Shown: piece by piece, positions 24,941 to 32,977 of the stretch | How the letters are laid out: the number at the start of each line of letters is the position of its first letter | Position numbering within the stretch: the first letter of the stretch is position 1 | NCBI RefSeq assembly: GCF_037911135.1 | Contig: NZ_JBBLYU010000001.1 | Span: 930,001-994,000 of the forward strand | Direction: 5' to 3' | DNA length: 64,000 nt | DNA from: Phaeobacter sp. A36a-5a | GTDB taxonomy: Bacteria > Pseudomonadota > Alphaproteobacteria > Rhodobacterales > Rhodobacteraceae | The notes under the pieces: generated by a model | What the model saw: only the letters and a program-made list of their open reading frames with translations | Told to the model about the DNA's origin: nothing | Databases searched by the model: none | Program-made: the position numbers and the translations under genes

Positions 24941-25255
24941 ATGGCAAGCAATGGCATGACGCATTGGACCGTGACCTTTCAGGATGCGCCAGAGATGGCG
25001 CGGATCCGCGCGGATCGCCCGCGCCGGGATGCGCATATCGCATATGTACGCGCCCATCCCGAATTGCAGATCGGCGGCGCATTGGCGATGCGGCCCGAGC
25101 AGGATTTTCCGGGGGCGATCTGGAATGTCGAGGCGGCCAGCCGCGATGAGGTTGAGCGTCTGATTCTGCGCGACCCCTATTATGTCGCCTCGCTGCGCCG
25201 GTATCAGATCACCAGATGGGGCCGTCTGCCGGCCCGTGATGTACCGGTTGCCTGA
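24941..25255 (+). CDS. YciI-family protein
   Basis: A 104-residue ferredoxin-like fold protein of the YciI group. It has TVTFQDAPEMARIRADRPRRDAH, the family's early Asp/Arg region, followed by AHPELQIGGAL and SRDEVERLILRDPYY, in the position of the conserved ...DPFxxxG... end of YciI proteins. I chose ATG 24941, preceded by AGAGG; an ATG at 24926 is also possible. Function of the family is not known with certainty. It lies in the same direction as dgt upstream and argS downstream. Confidence 0.82.
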   Translation: MASNGMTHWTVTFQDAPEMARIRADRPRRDAHIAYVRAHPELQIGGALAMRPEQDFPGAIWNVEAASRDEVERLILRDPYYVASLRRYQITRWGRLPARDVPVA

Positions 25256-25312
25256 CCTGCCGCGCCTTGGTGCGCATATCGCGTAACCTCGCCCCGCGCG
25301 CAATTTTCTTCA

Positions 25313-25348
25313 CCCGGAGAATTGACCGGGAAACGGGAATTCTCCGGG
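25313..25348. other. Perfect 11-bp hairpin in the argS leader
   Basis: CCCGGAGAATT at 25313-25323 pairs perfectly with AATTCTCCGGG at 25338-25348, with a 14-base loop. It ends 95 bases before the argS start. No U-run follows, so it is not an ordinary terminator. It could be a leader structure or an end of the YciI message. Confidence 0.5.
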
Positions 25349-25443
25349 GCGCTCCGGCTGCTGATGGTGATGGGTTCTGCAATCCTGTTGACCCTTCCTG
25401 CCGCCCCCGGTATCCGCTGTGCTGAACAGTTGGGACGCCAGAT

Positions 25444-27189
25444 ATGAACCTCTTTACCGATATCCGCTCGCTCGTGATCGACAGCCTGACCGCCATGACC
25501 GGCGAGGGCGCGCTGCCCGAAGGGCTCGATTTTGCCAATGTGGCGGTGGAGCCGCCGCGCGATGCCGCCCATGGCGACATGGCGACCAATGCGGCGATGG
25601 TGCTGGCCAAGCCCGCCAGGATGAAGCCGCGCGACATCGCCGAGGCGCTGGCGGCGAAGCTGGCCGCGGACGATCGGATCGCCAGTGCTGAGGTCGCAGG
25701 CCCAGGCTTCCTGAACCTGCGGCTGGCTCCGGGCATCTGGCAGGGCGTGCTGAAATCGGTCCTGGACGCAGGCACGGATTTCGGCCGCTCGGACGTCGGC
25801 GCGGGCAAGCGGGTGAACGTGGAATATGTCTCCGCCAACCCGACCGGCCCGCTGCATGTGGGTCACACCCGCGGCGCGGTCTTCGGCGATGCGCTGGCGG
25901 CGCTCCTGGCCTATGCCGGCTATGACGTCACCCGCGAATATTACATCAATGACGGCGGCGGTCAGGTCGATGTGCTGGCGCGCTCTGTCTACCTGCGCTA
26001 CCTCGAGGCACACGGGCAGGACGTGGCCTTTGCCGATGGCACCTATCCGGGCGACTATCTGGTTCCCGTCGGGCAGGCGCTGAAGGACAAGGTGGGCGAT
26101 GCCTATGTCGACCAGGGCGAAGATGTCTGGCTGGCCGAGGTGCGCGAATTCGCAACCGATGCGATGATGCAGCTGATCCGCGAGGATCTGGCCCAGCTTG
26201 GCATCGAGATGGATGTGTTCTACTCGGAAAAATCCCTCTACGGCACCGGCAAGATCGAGGCCGCTCTGAAAGAGCTGGACGCCAAGGGGCTGATCTATCA
26301 AGGCGTGCTGGAACCGCCGAAGGGCAAGAAACCCGACGATTGGGAGCCGCGCGAACAGACCTTGTTCAAATCCACTGATCACGGCGACGACGTTGACCGG
26401 GCAGTGAAGAAATCCGATGGTTCCTGGACCTATTTCGCGCCCGACATCGCCTATCACTACGATAAGGTTGAGCGCGGCTTTGACGAGCTGATCGACATTT
26501 TCGGCGCCGACCACGGCGGCTATGTCAAACGGATGAAGGCGGCGGTTTCGGCGCTGTCCGATGGCCGGGTGCCGCTGGATATCAAGCTGTGCCAGCTGGT
26601 GAAGCTGTTCAAGGACGGTCAGGAATTCAAGATGTCCAAACGGGCAGGGACCTTTGTTACCCTGCGCGATGTGGTCGATGCCGTCGGCGCCGATGTCACC
26701 CGTTTCATGCTGCTGACGCGCAAGAACGATCAGGGTTTCGATTTCGACCTCGACAAGGCGCTGGAGCAGTCCAAGGACAACCCGGTGTTCTATGTGCAAT
26801 ACGCCAATGCGCGGATCTGCTCGACCCTGCGCAAGGCGGCAGAGGCCGGGATTGCGACCGACGAGGCCACGCTGGCCGCGGCCGACCTGTCGCTTCTGGA
26901 CGATTCCGCCCAGCTGGCGGTGGCCAAGAAGCTGGCCGAATGGCCACGTCAGGTGGAAATCGCCGCCCGCACCCACGAGCCGCACCGGGTTGCCTTCTAT
27001 CTCTATGATCTCGCCTCGGAACTGCACGGGCTGTATCACCTTGGCAAAACCAACGAAGGTTTACGTTTTGTTAACGAGAGCAACCCATCTGCAACACATG
27101 CAAAAATGGCACTGGCCAAGTCCGTTTCCATTGTCATTTCTGCCGGTCTTGGTATTCTTGGGGTCACACCGGCGCAGGAGATGCGATAG
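25444..27189 (+). CDS. argS: Arginyl-tRNA synthetase
   Basis: Class I aminoacyl-tRNA synthetase, 581 residues. The HIGH-like signature HVGH is at 138-141 within [12 protein letters not shown], and MSKR (the KMSKS equivalent) at 397-400. The C-terminal anticodon-binding region ends with [17 protein letters not shown]. It starts ATG 25444 ([11 protein letters not shown]). A SPOR-domain gene follows 92 bases later and may be cotranscribed. The nagZ-scpA-scpB run lies beyond. Confidence 0.97.
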   Translation: MNLFTDIRSLVIDSLTAMTGEGALPEGLDFANVAVEPPRDAAHGDMATNAAMVLAKPARMKPRDIAEALAAKLAADDRIASAEVAGPGFLNLRLAPGIWQGVLKSVLDAGTDFGRSDVGAGKRVNVEYVSANPTGPLHVGHTRGAVFGDALAALLAYAGYDVTREYYINDGGGQVDVLARSVYLRYLEAHGQDVAFADGTYPGDYLVPVGQALKDKVGDAYVDQGEDVWLAEVREFATDAMMQLIREDLAQLGIEMDVFYSEKSLYGTGKIEAALKELDAKGLIYQGVLEPPKGKKPDDWEPREQTLFKSTDHGDDVDRAVKKSDGSWTYFAPDIAYHYDKVERGFDELIDIFGADHGGYVKRMKAAVSALSDGRVPLDIKLCQLVKLFKDGQEFKMSKRAGTFVTLRDVVDAVGADVTRFMLLTRKNDQGFDFDLDKALEQSKDNPVFYVQYANARICSTLRKAAEAGIATDEATLAAADLSLLDDSAQLAVAKKLAEWPRQVEIAARTHEPHRVAFYLYDLASELHGLYHLGKTNEGLRFVNESNPSATHAKMALAKSVSIVISAGLGILGVTPAQEMR

Positions 27190-27281
27190 CTAAAATCGCC
27201 CAGGCCGCCGGATCGAGGCAGATCATCAAGTAGAAACCCGGATCGGCGCATTGCGTGCCGTCTGCGGGCAGTGAGGCGGAA

Positions 27282-28646
27282 ATGGCGTATTTTACGCAGG
27301 CAGGTCACGGCCAGTCGTATTCCAATGGTGGGGACCGTTCTTCGGCCTCCGCCACTGAAACACAGGGCACCCGGCAGGAGCCTTCCTTTGCCGATGCGCA
27401 TCTGCCCTATCCGCAGCCCAAACACCCCTTCGGATTCGATCCGCAGACATCGGCCGCCGCGCCACAGGCCCAGCAGCCGGCAGCGGGCGGCTATTTTGCG
27501 CAGCCCCATACATCCCCCGGACAAGGCGCGCAGTCCTACAGCCCCTATCAGCAGCCAGCGCCCAGCTATGGTGCCTCCGCGCAGGACGCCTATAGCGGGC
27601 CGGGCACCGGTCAGGGGCATCGCTACGATGACTACGGATTTAGCCCGGAAACGGCAGGGGCCGGTCGCGCCGGCCTCAGCAAGGCGTTCAGCGTCCTTGG
27701 CGCCGTGGCCTCGCTTGCATTGGTCGCAGGCATCGGTCTCTGGGGCTACCAGCTGATTTCCCGCGATGTCAGCGGCGTGCCGGTCGTGCGCGCCGTCGAA
27801 GGCCCGCTGCGGGTGCAGCCCGAGAACCCCGGCGGCCTGCCCGCCGATCATCAGGGGCTTGCCGTCAATGCGGTTGCCGCCAATGGCAATGTCGAAACTC
27901 CCGCCGACCGGCTGACACTGGCGCCGCAGGACGTGGAGCTGACCGAGGATGACCAGCCCATGCAGGCGGCGCTCACCACCGGTGCTGCGCGGATCAACGA
28001 CACCCGCGATGGCGCGGCTGATGCCGCTGCGGCGGCCAATGCCGATACAGGCAGGCTCTCCAGCGAAGCGGTCGCGGCCTATCAGGGCGGCGATATCGAC
28101 GCGCTGGTGGCTGAGCTGACCGAGGATTTCGCCCCTCTGGGGGAGGAGACCCTGCGCGGCGCCGAACAGCTGTCGGCTTCCGCCACAGCCCCGGCCATCG
28201 TCCAGCCACAACCCCTACAGGCCGTGAGCGTCGCGGCCGTGGCGCCCGCGCCAAATGCAGCCCTGCGCAATGCCCCCGGTGTGCGCGTCTCGCTGCGCCC
28301 CGCCGCGCGGCCCGCCCGTTTTTCACCAAGCCGCGCCACAGCGTCTGCGCCGGTGGCGCAAACCACGCAGGATGTCTCGCCCGACAGCCTGCCCGCAGGC
28401 ACCCGTCTGGCCCAGCTCGGCGCCTATGAAAGCGCCGAGGTCGCGCGCGCCGAATGGGATCGCATCCACGGACGCTTCGCCGATTATCTGGAAGGCAAGA
28501 AACGGGTGATCCAAAAGGCGGAAAGCGGAGGTCGCACCTTCTACCGCCTGCGCGCGATGGGCTTTGACGACCTCTCCGATGCGCGCCGTTTCTGCTCCGC
28601 TCTGGTGGCAGGCAACGCCGACTGTATCCCCGTGACCACCCGCTAG
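27282..28646 (+). CDS. SPOR-domain inner-membrane protein
   Basis: A 454-residue bitopic membrane protein. The cytoplasmic N-terminus (1-125) is rich in Gln, Tyr and Pro. A transmembrane helix follows at about 134-158 (FSVLGAVASLALVAGIGLWG). A low-complexity Ala/Pro region fills the periplasm, then a C-terminal SPOR domain (about 375-450) with AQLGAYESAEVARAEWDRI and FYRLRAMGF binds denuded peptidoglycan at division sites. I chose ATG 27282 (GAGG upstream); an earlier ATG at 27255 is possible. It precedes nagZ, another peptidoglycan gene. Confidence 0.88.
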   Translation: MAYFTQAGHGQSYSNGGDRSSASATETQGTRQEPSFADAHLPYPQPKHPFGFDPQTSAAAPQAQQPAAGGYFAQPHTSPGQGAQSYSPYQQPAPSYGASAQDAYSGPGTGQGHRYDDYGFSPETAGAGRAGLSKAFSVLGAVASLALVAGIGLWGYQLISRDVSGVPVVRAVEGPLRVQPENPGGLPADHQGLAVNAVAANGNVETPADRLTLAPQDVELTEDDQPMQAALTTGAARINDTRDGAADAAAAANADTGRLSSEAVAAYQGGDIDALVAELTEDFAPLGEETLRGAEQLSASATAPAIVQPQPLQAVSVAAVAPAPNAALRNAPGVRVSLRPAARPARFSPSRATASAPVAQTTQDVSPDSLPAGTRLAQLGAYESAEVARAEWDRIHGRFADYLEGKKRVIQKAESGGRTFYRLRAMGFDDLSDARRFCSALVAGNADCIPVTTR

Positions 28647-28673
28647 GACATGGGCCTCCCCCCGACACCTCCG

Positions 28674-28693
28674 CGCCCGGCTCCAGCCGGGCG
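28674..28693 (+). terminator. Possible terminator after the SPOR gene
   Basis: A 7-bp stem (CGCCCGG at 28674-28680, CCGGGCG at 28687-28693) with a 6-base loop is followed by TTTGTCGTTTT. It would separate the SPOR gene from nagZ. Confidence 0.6.
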
Positions 28694-28795
28694 TTTGTCG
28701 TTTTCCATCCGGCAAACTGCTGCCAGTTTGACCCATCCGGCCATGGCGCCGCCCCCGACACTGGTGTATCAGCGCCCCAGCACAAGAGGATCGCA

Positions 28796-29800
28796 ATGCG
28801 TTACGGAGCCACAATTCTAGATGCCGAAGGTCTGCGTCTCAGCGCCGCCGAAAAGGCGCTGTTCGCCCGCGCCAATCCCTTTGGCTTCATCCTGTTTGCC
28901 CGCAATATCGACAGCGCCGAGCAGACCCGCGCGCTCTGTGATGAACTGCGCGAGGCGGTTGGCCGGAACTGTCTGATCACCATAGATCAGGAGGGCGGCC
29001 GCGTGCAGCGCCTGCGCCCGCCGCTGGCACGCCAGTGGCGGCCCGCGCTGGATCACGCGGCGGCTGCCGGGGCAGGGGCGGATCGCGCCATGTATCTGCG
29101 CGCCCGCCTGATCGCGGAGGAGCTGCGCGGGCTGGGCATCGACAGCAACTGCGCACCGCTGGCCGATGTGGCCGGTCCCGATACCCACCCGTTTCTCCAG
29201 AACCGCTGTTACGGCAGCGATCTGGCGGCGGTGGTGCGCCGCGCCCGCGCCACCGCCGACGGCCTGCTGGATGGCGGCGTCGTGCCGGTGGTGAAACATA
29301 TCCCCGGCCATGGCCGCGCGACGCTGGACAGCCACAAGGACCTGCCCCGCATCAGCGCGCCGCTGGATCAGCTGACCGGCTCGGATTTTGCCGCCTTTGC
29401 CGCGCTGAATGACCTGCCGATGGGGATGACCGCCCATCTGGTCTATGAGGCGCTGGACAGCCGCCCCGCCACCCTGTCGCCCCGCGTCATGCAGATGATC
29501 CGCACCGACATCGGTTTTGACGGGCTGATCATGAGCGATGACATCTCGATGAAGGCGCTGAGCGGCACACCGCAGGATATCGCCCGCGACACGCTGGCGG
29601 CAGGCTGCGATGTGGTCCTGTTCTGCAACGCCCCGCTGGATGAGCGCGCCGCGGTGGCGGAGGCTTCGGGCCAGATGAGCGTGGCTGCACAGGCCCGCGC
29701 CGAACAGGCCGAGGCCGCCCGCCGCGCTCCGGCCCCGCTTGACATAACCGCGGCCGAGGCCGAACTATCAGCCCTCATGGGCGGACAGGTATATGGCTGA
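28796..29800 (+). CDS. nagZ: Beta-N-acetylhexosaminidase NagZ
   Basis: Glycoside hydrolase family 3 enzyme of peptidoglycan recycling. It removes GlcNAc from anhydromuropeptides in the cytoplasm. The 334-residue product contains the diagnostic KHIPGHG at 167-173, with the catalytic His on the following loop, and IMSDDISM with the nucleophile Asp at 248. ITIDQEGGRVQRL is near 61-73. It overlaps scpA by 8 bases, so nagZ-scpA-scpB is an operon. anmK at 48 kb acts later in the same recycling pathway. Confidence 0.95.
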   Translation: MRYGATILDAEGLRLSAAEKALFARANPFGFILFARNIDSAEQTRALCDELREAVGRNCLITIDQEGGRVQRLRPPLARQWRPALDHAAAAGAGADRAMYLRARLIAEELRGLGIDSNCAPLADVAGPDTHPFLQNRCYGSDLAAVVRRARATADGLLDGGVVPVVKHIPGHGRATLDSHKDLPRISAPLDQLTGSDFAAFAALNDLPMGMTAHLVYEALDSRPATLSPRVMQMIRTDIGFDGLIMSDDISMKALSGTPQDIARDTLAAGCDVVLFCNAPLDERAAVAEASGQMSVAAQARAEQAEAARRAPAPLDITAAEAELSALMGGQVYG

Positions 29801-30584
29801 CACTTTGTTTGACGACGACGCGACCAGCGTCGAGGAGCGGCTCGCGGCCGAAGCATTGATCGTGGACGTTGACGGCTACGAGGGGCCGCTGGACGTGCTC
29901 TTGTCGCTCTCGCGCACGCAAAAGGTCGACCTGCGCCGCATTTCGGTGCTGGAACTGGCGCGCCAATACCTCAGTTTCGTGGAAAAGGCCCATGAGCTGC
30001 GTATCGAACTGGCCGCCGATTATCTGGTCATGGCGGCCTGGCTTGCCTATCTGAAATCCCGCCTGCTGCTGCCGCCCGACCCGACGGAGGACGGCCCCTC
30101 CGGTGAGGAGCTGGCGGCGCATCTGGCCTTCCAGCTGGAGCGGCTTCAGGCCATGCGCGACAGCGCGGCGCGGCTGATGGCGCGCGATCAGCTGGGCCGC
30201 AACTTCTTTGCCCGTGGTCAGGGTGAGGATGTGACCCGCATCCGCACCGTCAGCTATTCGGCCAATCTCCTGGACCTGATGCAGGCCTATGCCCGGATCC
30301 GCACCCGCGATGATTTCCGCCCCTTCGTGCTGGACCGCGAGGCGATCTTTACCATGGAGGCGGCGCTGGAACGGATGCGCCACCTGATCGGCTACACCGG
30401 CAGCTGGACCGATATGCTGACCTATCTGCCCGATGGCTGGCACTCCGACCCGATGAAACGCCGCTCCGCCACCGCCTCCACCTTTGCCGCCTCGCTGCAA
30501 CTGGTGAAAGAAGGCCGGCTGGAGCTGCGACAGAGCGAGACCTATGCGCCCATTCAGCTGCGCATTCGTGACAAGGATACCTGA
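29793..30584 (+). CDS. scpA: Segregation and condensation protein A
   Basis: Kleisin subunit of the bacterial condensin SMC-ScpA-ScpB, which organises and segregates the chromosome. The 263 residues include VDGYEGPLDVLLSLSRTQKVDLRRISVLEL, the classic ScpA start, and AADYLVMAAWLAYLKSRLLLP. The C-terminal winged helix ends in LQLVKEGRLELRQ, the segment that contacts the SMC cap. It overlaps nagZ by 8 bases and scpB by 1 base. smc is not in the window. Confidence 0.95.
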   Translation: MADTLFDDDATSVEERLAAEALIVDVDGYEGPLDVLLSLSRTQKVDLRRISVLELARQYLSFVEKAHELRIELAADYLVMAAWLAYLKSRLLLPPDPTEDGPSGEELAAHLAFQLERLQAMRDSAARLMARDQLGRNFFARGQGEDVTRIRTVSYSANLLDLMQAYARIRTRDDFRPFVLDREAIFTMEAALERMRHLIGYTGSWTDMLTYLPDGWHSDPMKRRSATASTFAASLQLVKEGRLELRQSETYAPIQLRIRDKDT

Positions 30585-31246
30585 TGGACGACCACAGCCA
30601 GAACACTGTTGCGGAGGAAACCCAAACCCTCTTCGACGCGCCCCCCATGGCCGAACAGGAGCGCATGGTTGAAGCGGTGCTCTTTGCCAGCGCCGAACCG
30701 GTGACGGTGCGCGATCTTGAGGCGCGGATGCCGCATGGCTGCGAACCGGGCACCGCGCTGGAGCACCTGCGCAAACGCTATGACGGGCGCGGCGTCAATA
30801 TCGTGCGCGTCGGCGATGCCTGGGCGCTGCGCACCGCCTCTGACCTTGGCTTTCTGATGCAGAAGGAAACGGTCGAAACCCGCAAACTCTCACGCGCGGC
30901 CATCGAAACCCTTGCGATCATTGCCTATCACCAGCCGGTCACCCGCGCCGAAATCGAAGAGGTGCGCGGCGTGTCGGTGTCGCGCGGCACCATCGACCAA
31001 CTGCTGGAAATGGACTGGATCCGCCTTGGCCGCCGCAAGATGACACCGGGCCGCCCGGTGACCTTTGTGGTGACGCCCACGTTCCTCGATCACTTCGGGT
31101 TGGAAAGCGCGCGTGATCTCCCCGGCCTCAAGGAGCTGCGCGCCGCAGGTCTGCTGGAAAACCGCCCGCCACCGGGCAGCCTGCCTCTGGGCGGGCGCGG
31201 CGACAGCGACGAGGTCGAGGAACAGCCGGAACTCTTTGGCGACTGA
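30584..31246 (+). CDS. scpB: Segregation and condensation protein B
   Basis: Partner of ScpA in the condensin complex; two winged-helix domains. EQERMVEAVLFASAEPVTVRDLEARMP is the first domain; LSRAAIETLAIIAYHQPVTRAEIEEVRGV with TFLDHFGL is the conserved second part. The 220-residue protein has an acidic, glycine-rich C-terminal tail (GGRGDSDEVEEQ). It starts on the overlapping ATGA with scpA, so translation is coupled. Confidence 0.95.
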   Translation: MDDHSQNTVAEETQTLFDAPPMAEQERMVEAVLFASAEPVTVRDLEARMPHGCEPGTALEHLRKRYDGRGVNIVRVGDAWALRTASDLGFLMQKETVETRKLSRAAIETLAIIAYHQPVTRAEIEEVRGVSVSRGTIDQLLEMDWIRLGRRKMTPGRPVTFVVTPTFLDHFGLESARDLPGLKELRAAGLLENRPPPGSLPLGGRGDSDEVEEQPELFGD

Positions 31247-31350
31247 GGGCAGGCCGCCGCGCCGCAAAAGGGCCGCAAACCTCTGCGATACTGCCGGTGC
31301 ACGCGGTGAGATCCGCGTGCAACAGACCCCAGGGCCAAGGAGTGACGCAG

Positions 31351-31557
31351 ATGAGCATAGACCGGTTGATCAACATGATCCTGCGCCGTCTTGTGGGCCG
31401 CGCGGTCAATGCAGGCGTCAACGCCGGGATCAGGGCAATCGCCAAGCGCGACAAGGGGCAGGGCACGGAAAAATCCGCGCGCCCGCTGCCACAGGACAAG
31501 GCAACCGCCCAGAAGGCGCGCCTGACCGGGCGCAATACCCGACCCCCACGGTTCTAG
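31351..31557 (+). CDS. Small basic conserved protein, 68 residues
   Basis: Starts ATG 31351 with AAGGAG a few bases upstream. The product MSIDRLINMILRRLVGRAVNAGVNAG has an amphipathic helix at the N-terminus and a basic, polar C-terminus with many Lys, Arg and Gln. I recognise the IINMxxRxxxxxxVNxGxNAG pattern as a small Rhodobacteraceae protein, but its function is unknown. It follows scpB by about 100 bases. Confidence 0.75.
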   Translation: MSIDRLINMILRRLVGRAVNAGVNAGIRAIAKRDKGQGTEKSARPLPQDKATAQKARLTGRNTRPPRF

Positions 31558-31581
31558 GCTCAGGCTCCCCCAGTCAGGGCG

Positions 31582-32700
31582 TCAGCCCTTGGTTTGGGGT
31601 TTGAAATGCTTTGATAGCTTCAGCCCCTGACCCTGATAGTTTGATGCGATATCAACGCCATAGAGCTGTTCGGGGACTTCCGACATCTTCTCGTAGACCA
31701 GCCGCCCCACGACCTGCCCGTGCTCCAGCACAAAGGGCGCATCATGGCAGCGCACTTCCAGAACGCCACGCGATCCGGCCCCGCCAGCGGCAGCATAGCC
31801 AAAACCGGGATCAAAGAAGCCCGCGTAATGCACCCGGAATTCGCCCACCATCGCCAGATAGGGCGCCATTTCGGCAGCATAATCCGGCGGGATGGCAATC
31901 GCCTCGCGACTCACCAGAATGTAGAATGCACCGGGATCCAGAATGATCTGCCCCTTGGTGGTGCGGACCTCTTCCCAGTACTCCGCCGGATCGTAATGGC
32001 CGAGCTTTGACAGATCGACCACACCGGTGTGATGTTTGGCGCGGTATCCCACCAGATCGCCCCGCTCAGGCCGAAGATCGACGGAGAAGCCCAGACCGTC
32101 GGAGATAACCGGTGTTCCCGACACAATCGGCGTCGCCTCATGCACCGCGCGCAGCTCCGCATCACTGAGGAATGTGCGCCCCTGACGAAAGATGATCTGC
32201 GTCAGCAGCTGCCCCGGCTGCACCACCACAGAGAAACTCTGCGGGCAGATTTCCGCATAAAGCGGCCCGTCATAGCCATCGGTGACTCGGTCGAACTCCA
32301 CCCCCTGATCGGTGATCACCCGCGTCATCACATCCAGCCGCCCGATGGAGGATTTGGCGCTGGCCGCCGCCGTCATTCCCTCGGGCAGACGGATCCGCTC
32401 CATTAGCGGCACCACATAGACGCAGCCCTTTTCCAGCACCGCACCACCGGTCAGCGCCACCCGGTGCATGGTCAGATCCTCCAGCCGGTCGGCCACCGTG
32501 CGCCCCAGACCGGGCAGAAAGGAGGCTCGCACCCGATAGGCACAATCGCTCAGCCGCAGATCAAGGCTCGCCGGTTGGATCTGGTCATTCAGGATCGGAG
32601 AAGAAGCGGAAATCGCAGCCTCGGTGATCATCTGGCGGATTTGGCGATCCGACAGCACGCCCTGTGCCGCTCCGCTCACGAGCCGTGGTTCTGATGTCAT
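31582..32700 (-). CDS. dcd: 2'-deoxycytidine 5'-triphosphate deaminase (two-domain Dcd)
   Basis: Deaminates dCTP to dUTP, feeding thymidylate synthesis. At 372 residues it is about twice the size of E. coli Dcd (193). Both halves look like the dUTPase/Dcd fold. The N-terminal half has ILNDQIQPASLDLRLSD and SAKSSIGRLDVMTRV with the conserved nucleophile-region Ser/Arg. The C-terminal half has GGAGSRGVLEVRCHDAPFVLEHGQ. Such double-length Dcd proteins are known in alphaproteobacteria. It lies downstream of tRNA-Pro and its terminator. Confidence 0.88.
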   Translation of the reverse strand: MTSEPRLVSGAAQGVLSDRQIRQMITEAAISASSPILNDQIQPASLDLRLSDCAYRVRASFLPGLGRTVADRLEDLTMHRVALTGGAVLEKGCVYVVPLMERIRLPEGMTAAASAKSSIGRLDVMTRVITDQGVEFDRVTDGYDGPLYAEICPQSFSVVVQPGQLLTQIIFRQGRTFLSDAELRAVHEATPIVSGTPVISDGLGFSVDLRPERGDLVGYRAKHHTGVVDLSKLGHYDPAEYWEEVRTTKGQIILDPGAFYILVSREAIAIPPDYAAEMAPYLAMVGEFRVHYAGFFDPGFGYAAAGGAGSRGVLEVRCHDAPFVLEHGQVVGRLVYEKMSEVPEQLYGVDIASNYQGQGLKLSKHFKPQTKG

Positions 32701-32751
32701 CCCGATCCTCCCAACGCTTTATTATCAATACCTTGCACGAAAGGCAGATAC

Positions 32752-32781
32752 AAAAACACCCACCCCAGAGAGGGGCGGGCG
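32752..32781 (-). terminator. Terminator downstream of tRNA-Pro
   Basis: On the minus strand, a 10-bp stem (two G-U pairs) is formed by 32781-32772 with 32766-32757, loop 32771-32767, followed by five U (32756-32752). It lies about 30 bases beyond the tRNA 3' end. The plus strand also has TTTTTT at 32782-32787. Confidence 0.75.
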
Positions 32782-32811
32782 TTTTTTAGCCCCTTGCGAG
32801 GCGGGGTATTT

Positions 32812-32888
32812 TGGTCGGGCTAGCAGGACTCGAACCTGCGACCTTCCGTCCCCCAGACGGACGCGCTACCAGGCTGCGCTATAGCCCG
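32812..32888 (-). tRNA. tRNA-Pro (anticodon GGG)
   Basis: Folded by eye as a 77-base cloverleaf. The acceptor stem is CGGGCTA/TAGCCCG. The anticodon stem TCCGT/ACGGA encloses CTGGGGG, giving anticodon GGG. The T arm contains GGTTCGAATCC. The 3' CCA is encoded (complement of TGG at 32812-32814). It reads proline codons CCC and CCU. Confidence 0.96.
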
Positions 32889-32977
32889 TTGCGCTGGTTT
32901 CTACCCGTTTTTCCGGCAGGGGCAAGCGAAAAAACCAGATTATTTCGCCGCCTCCGCAAGATTAATGTGACGCGACC

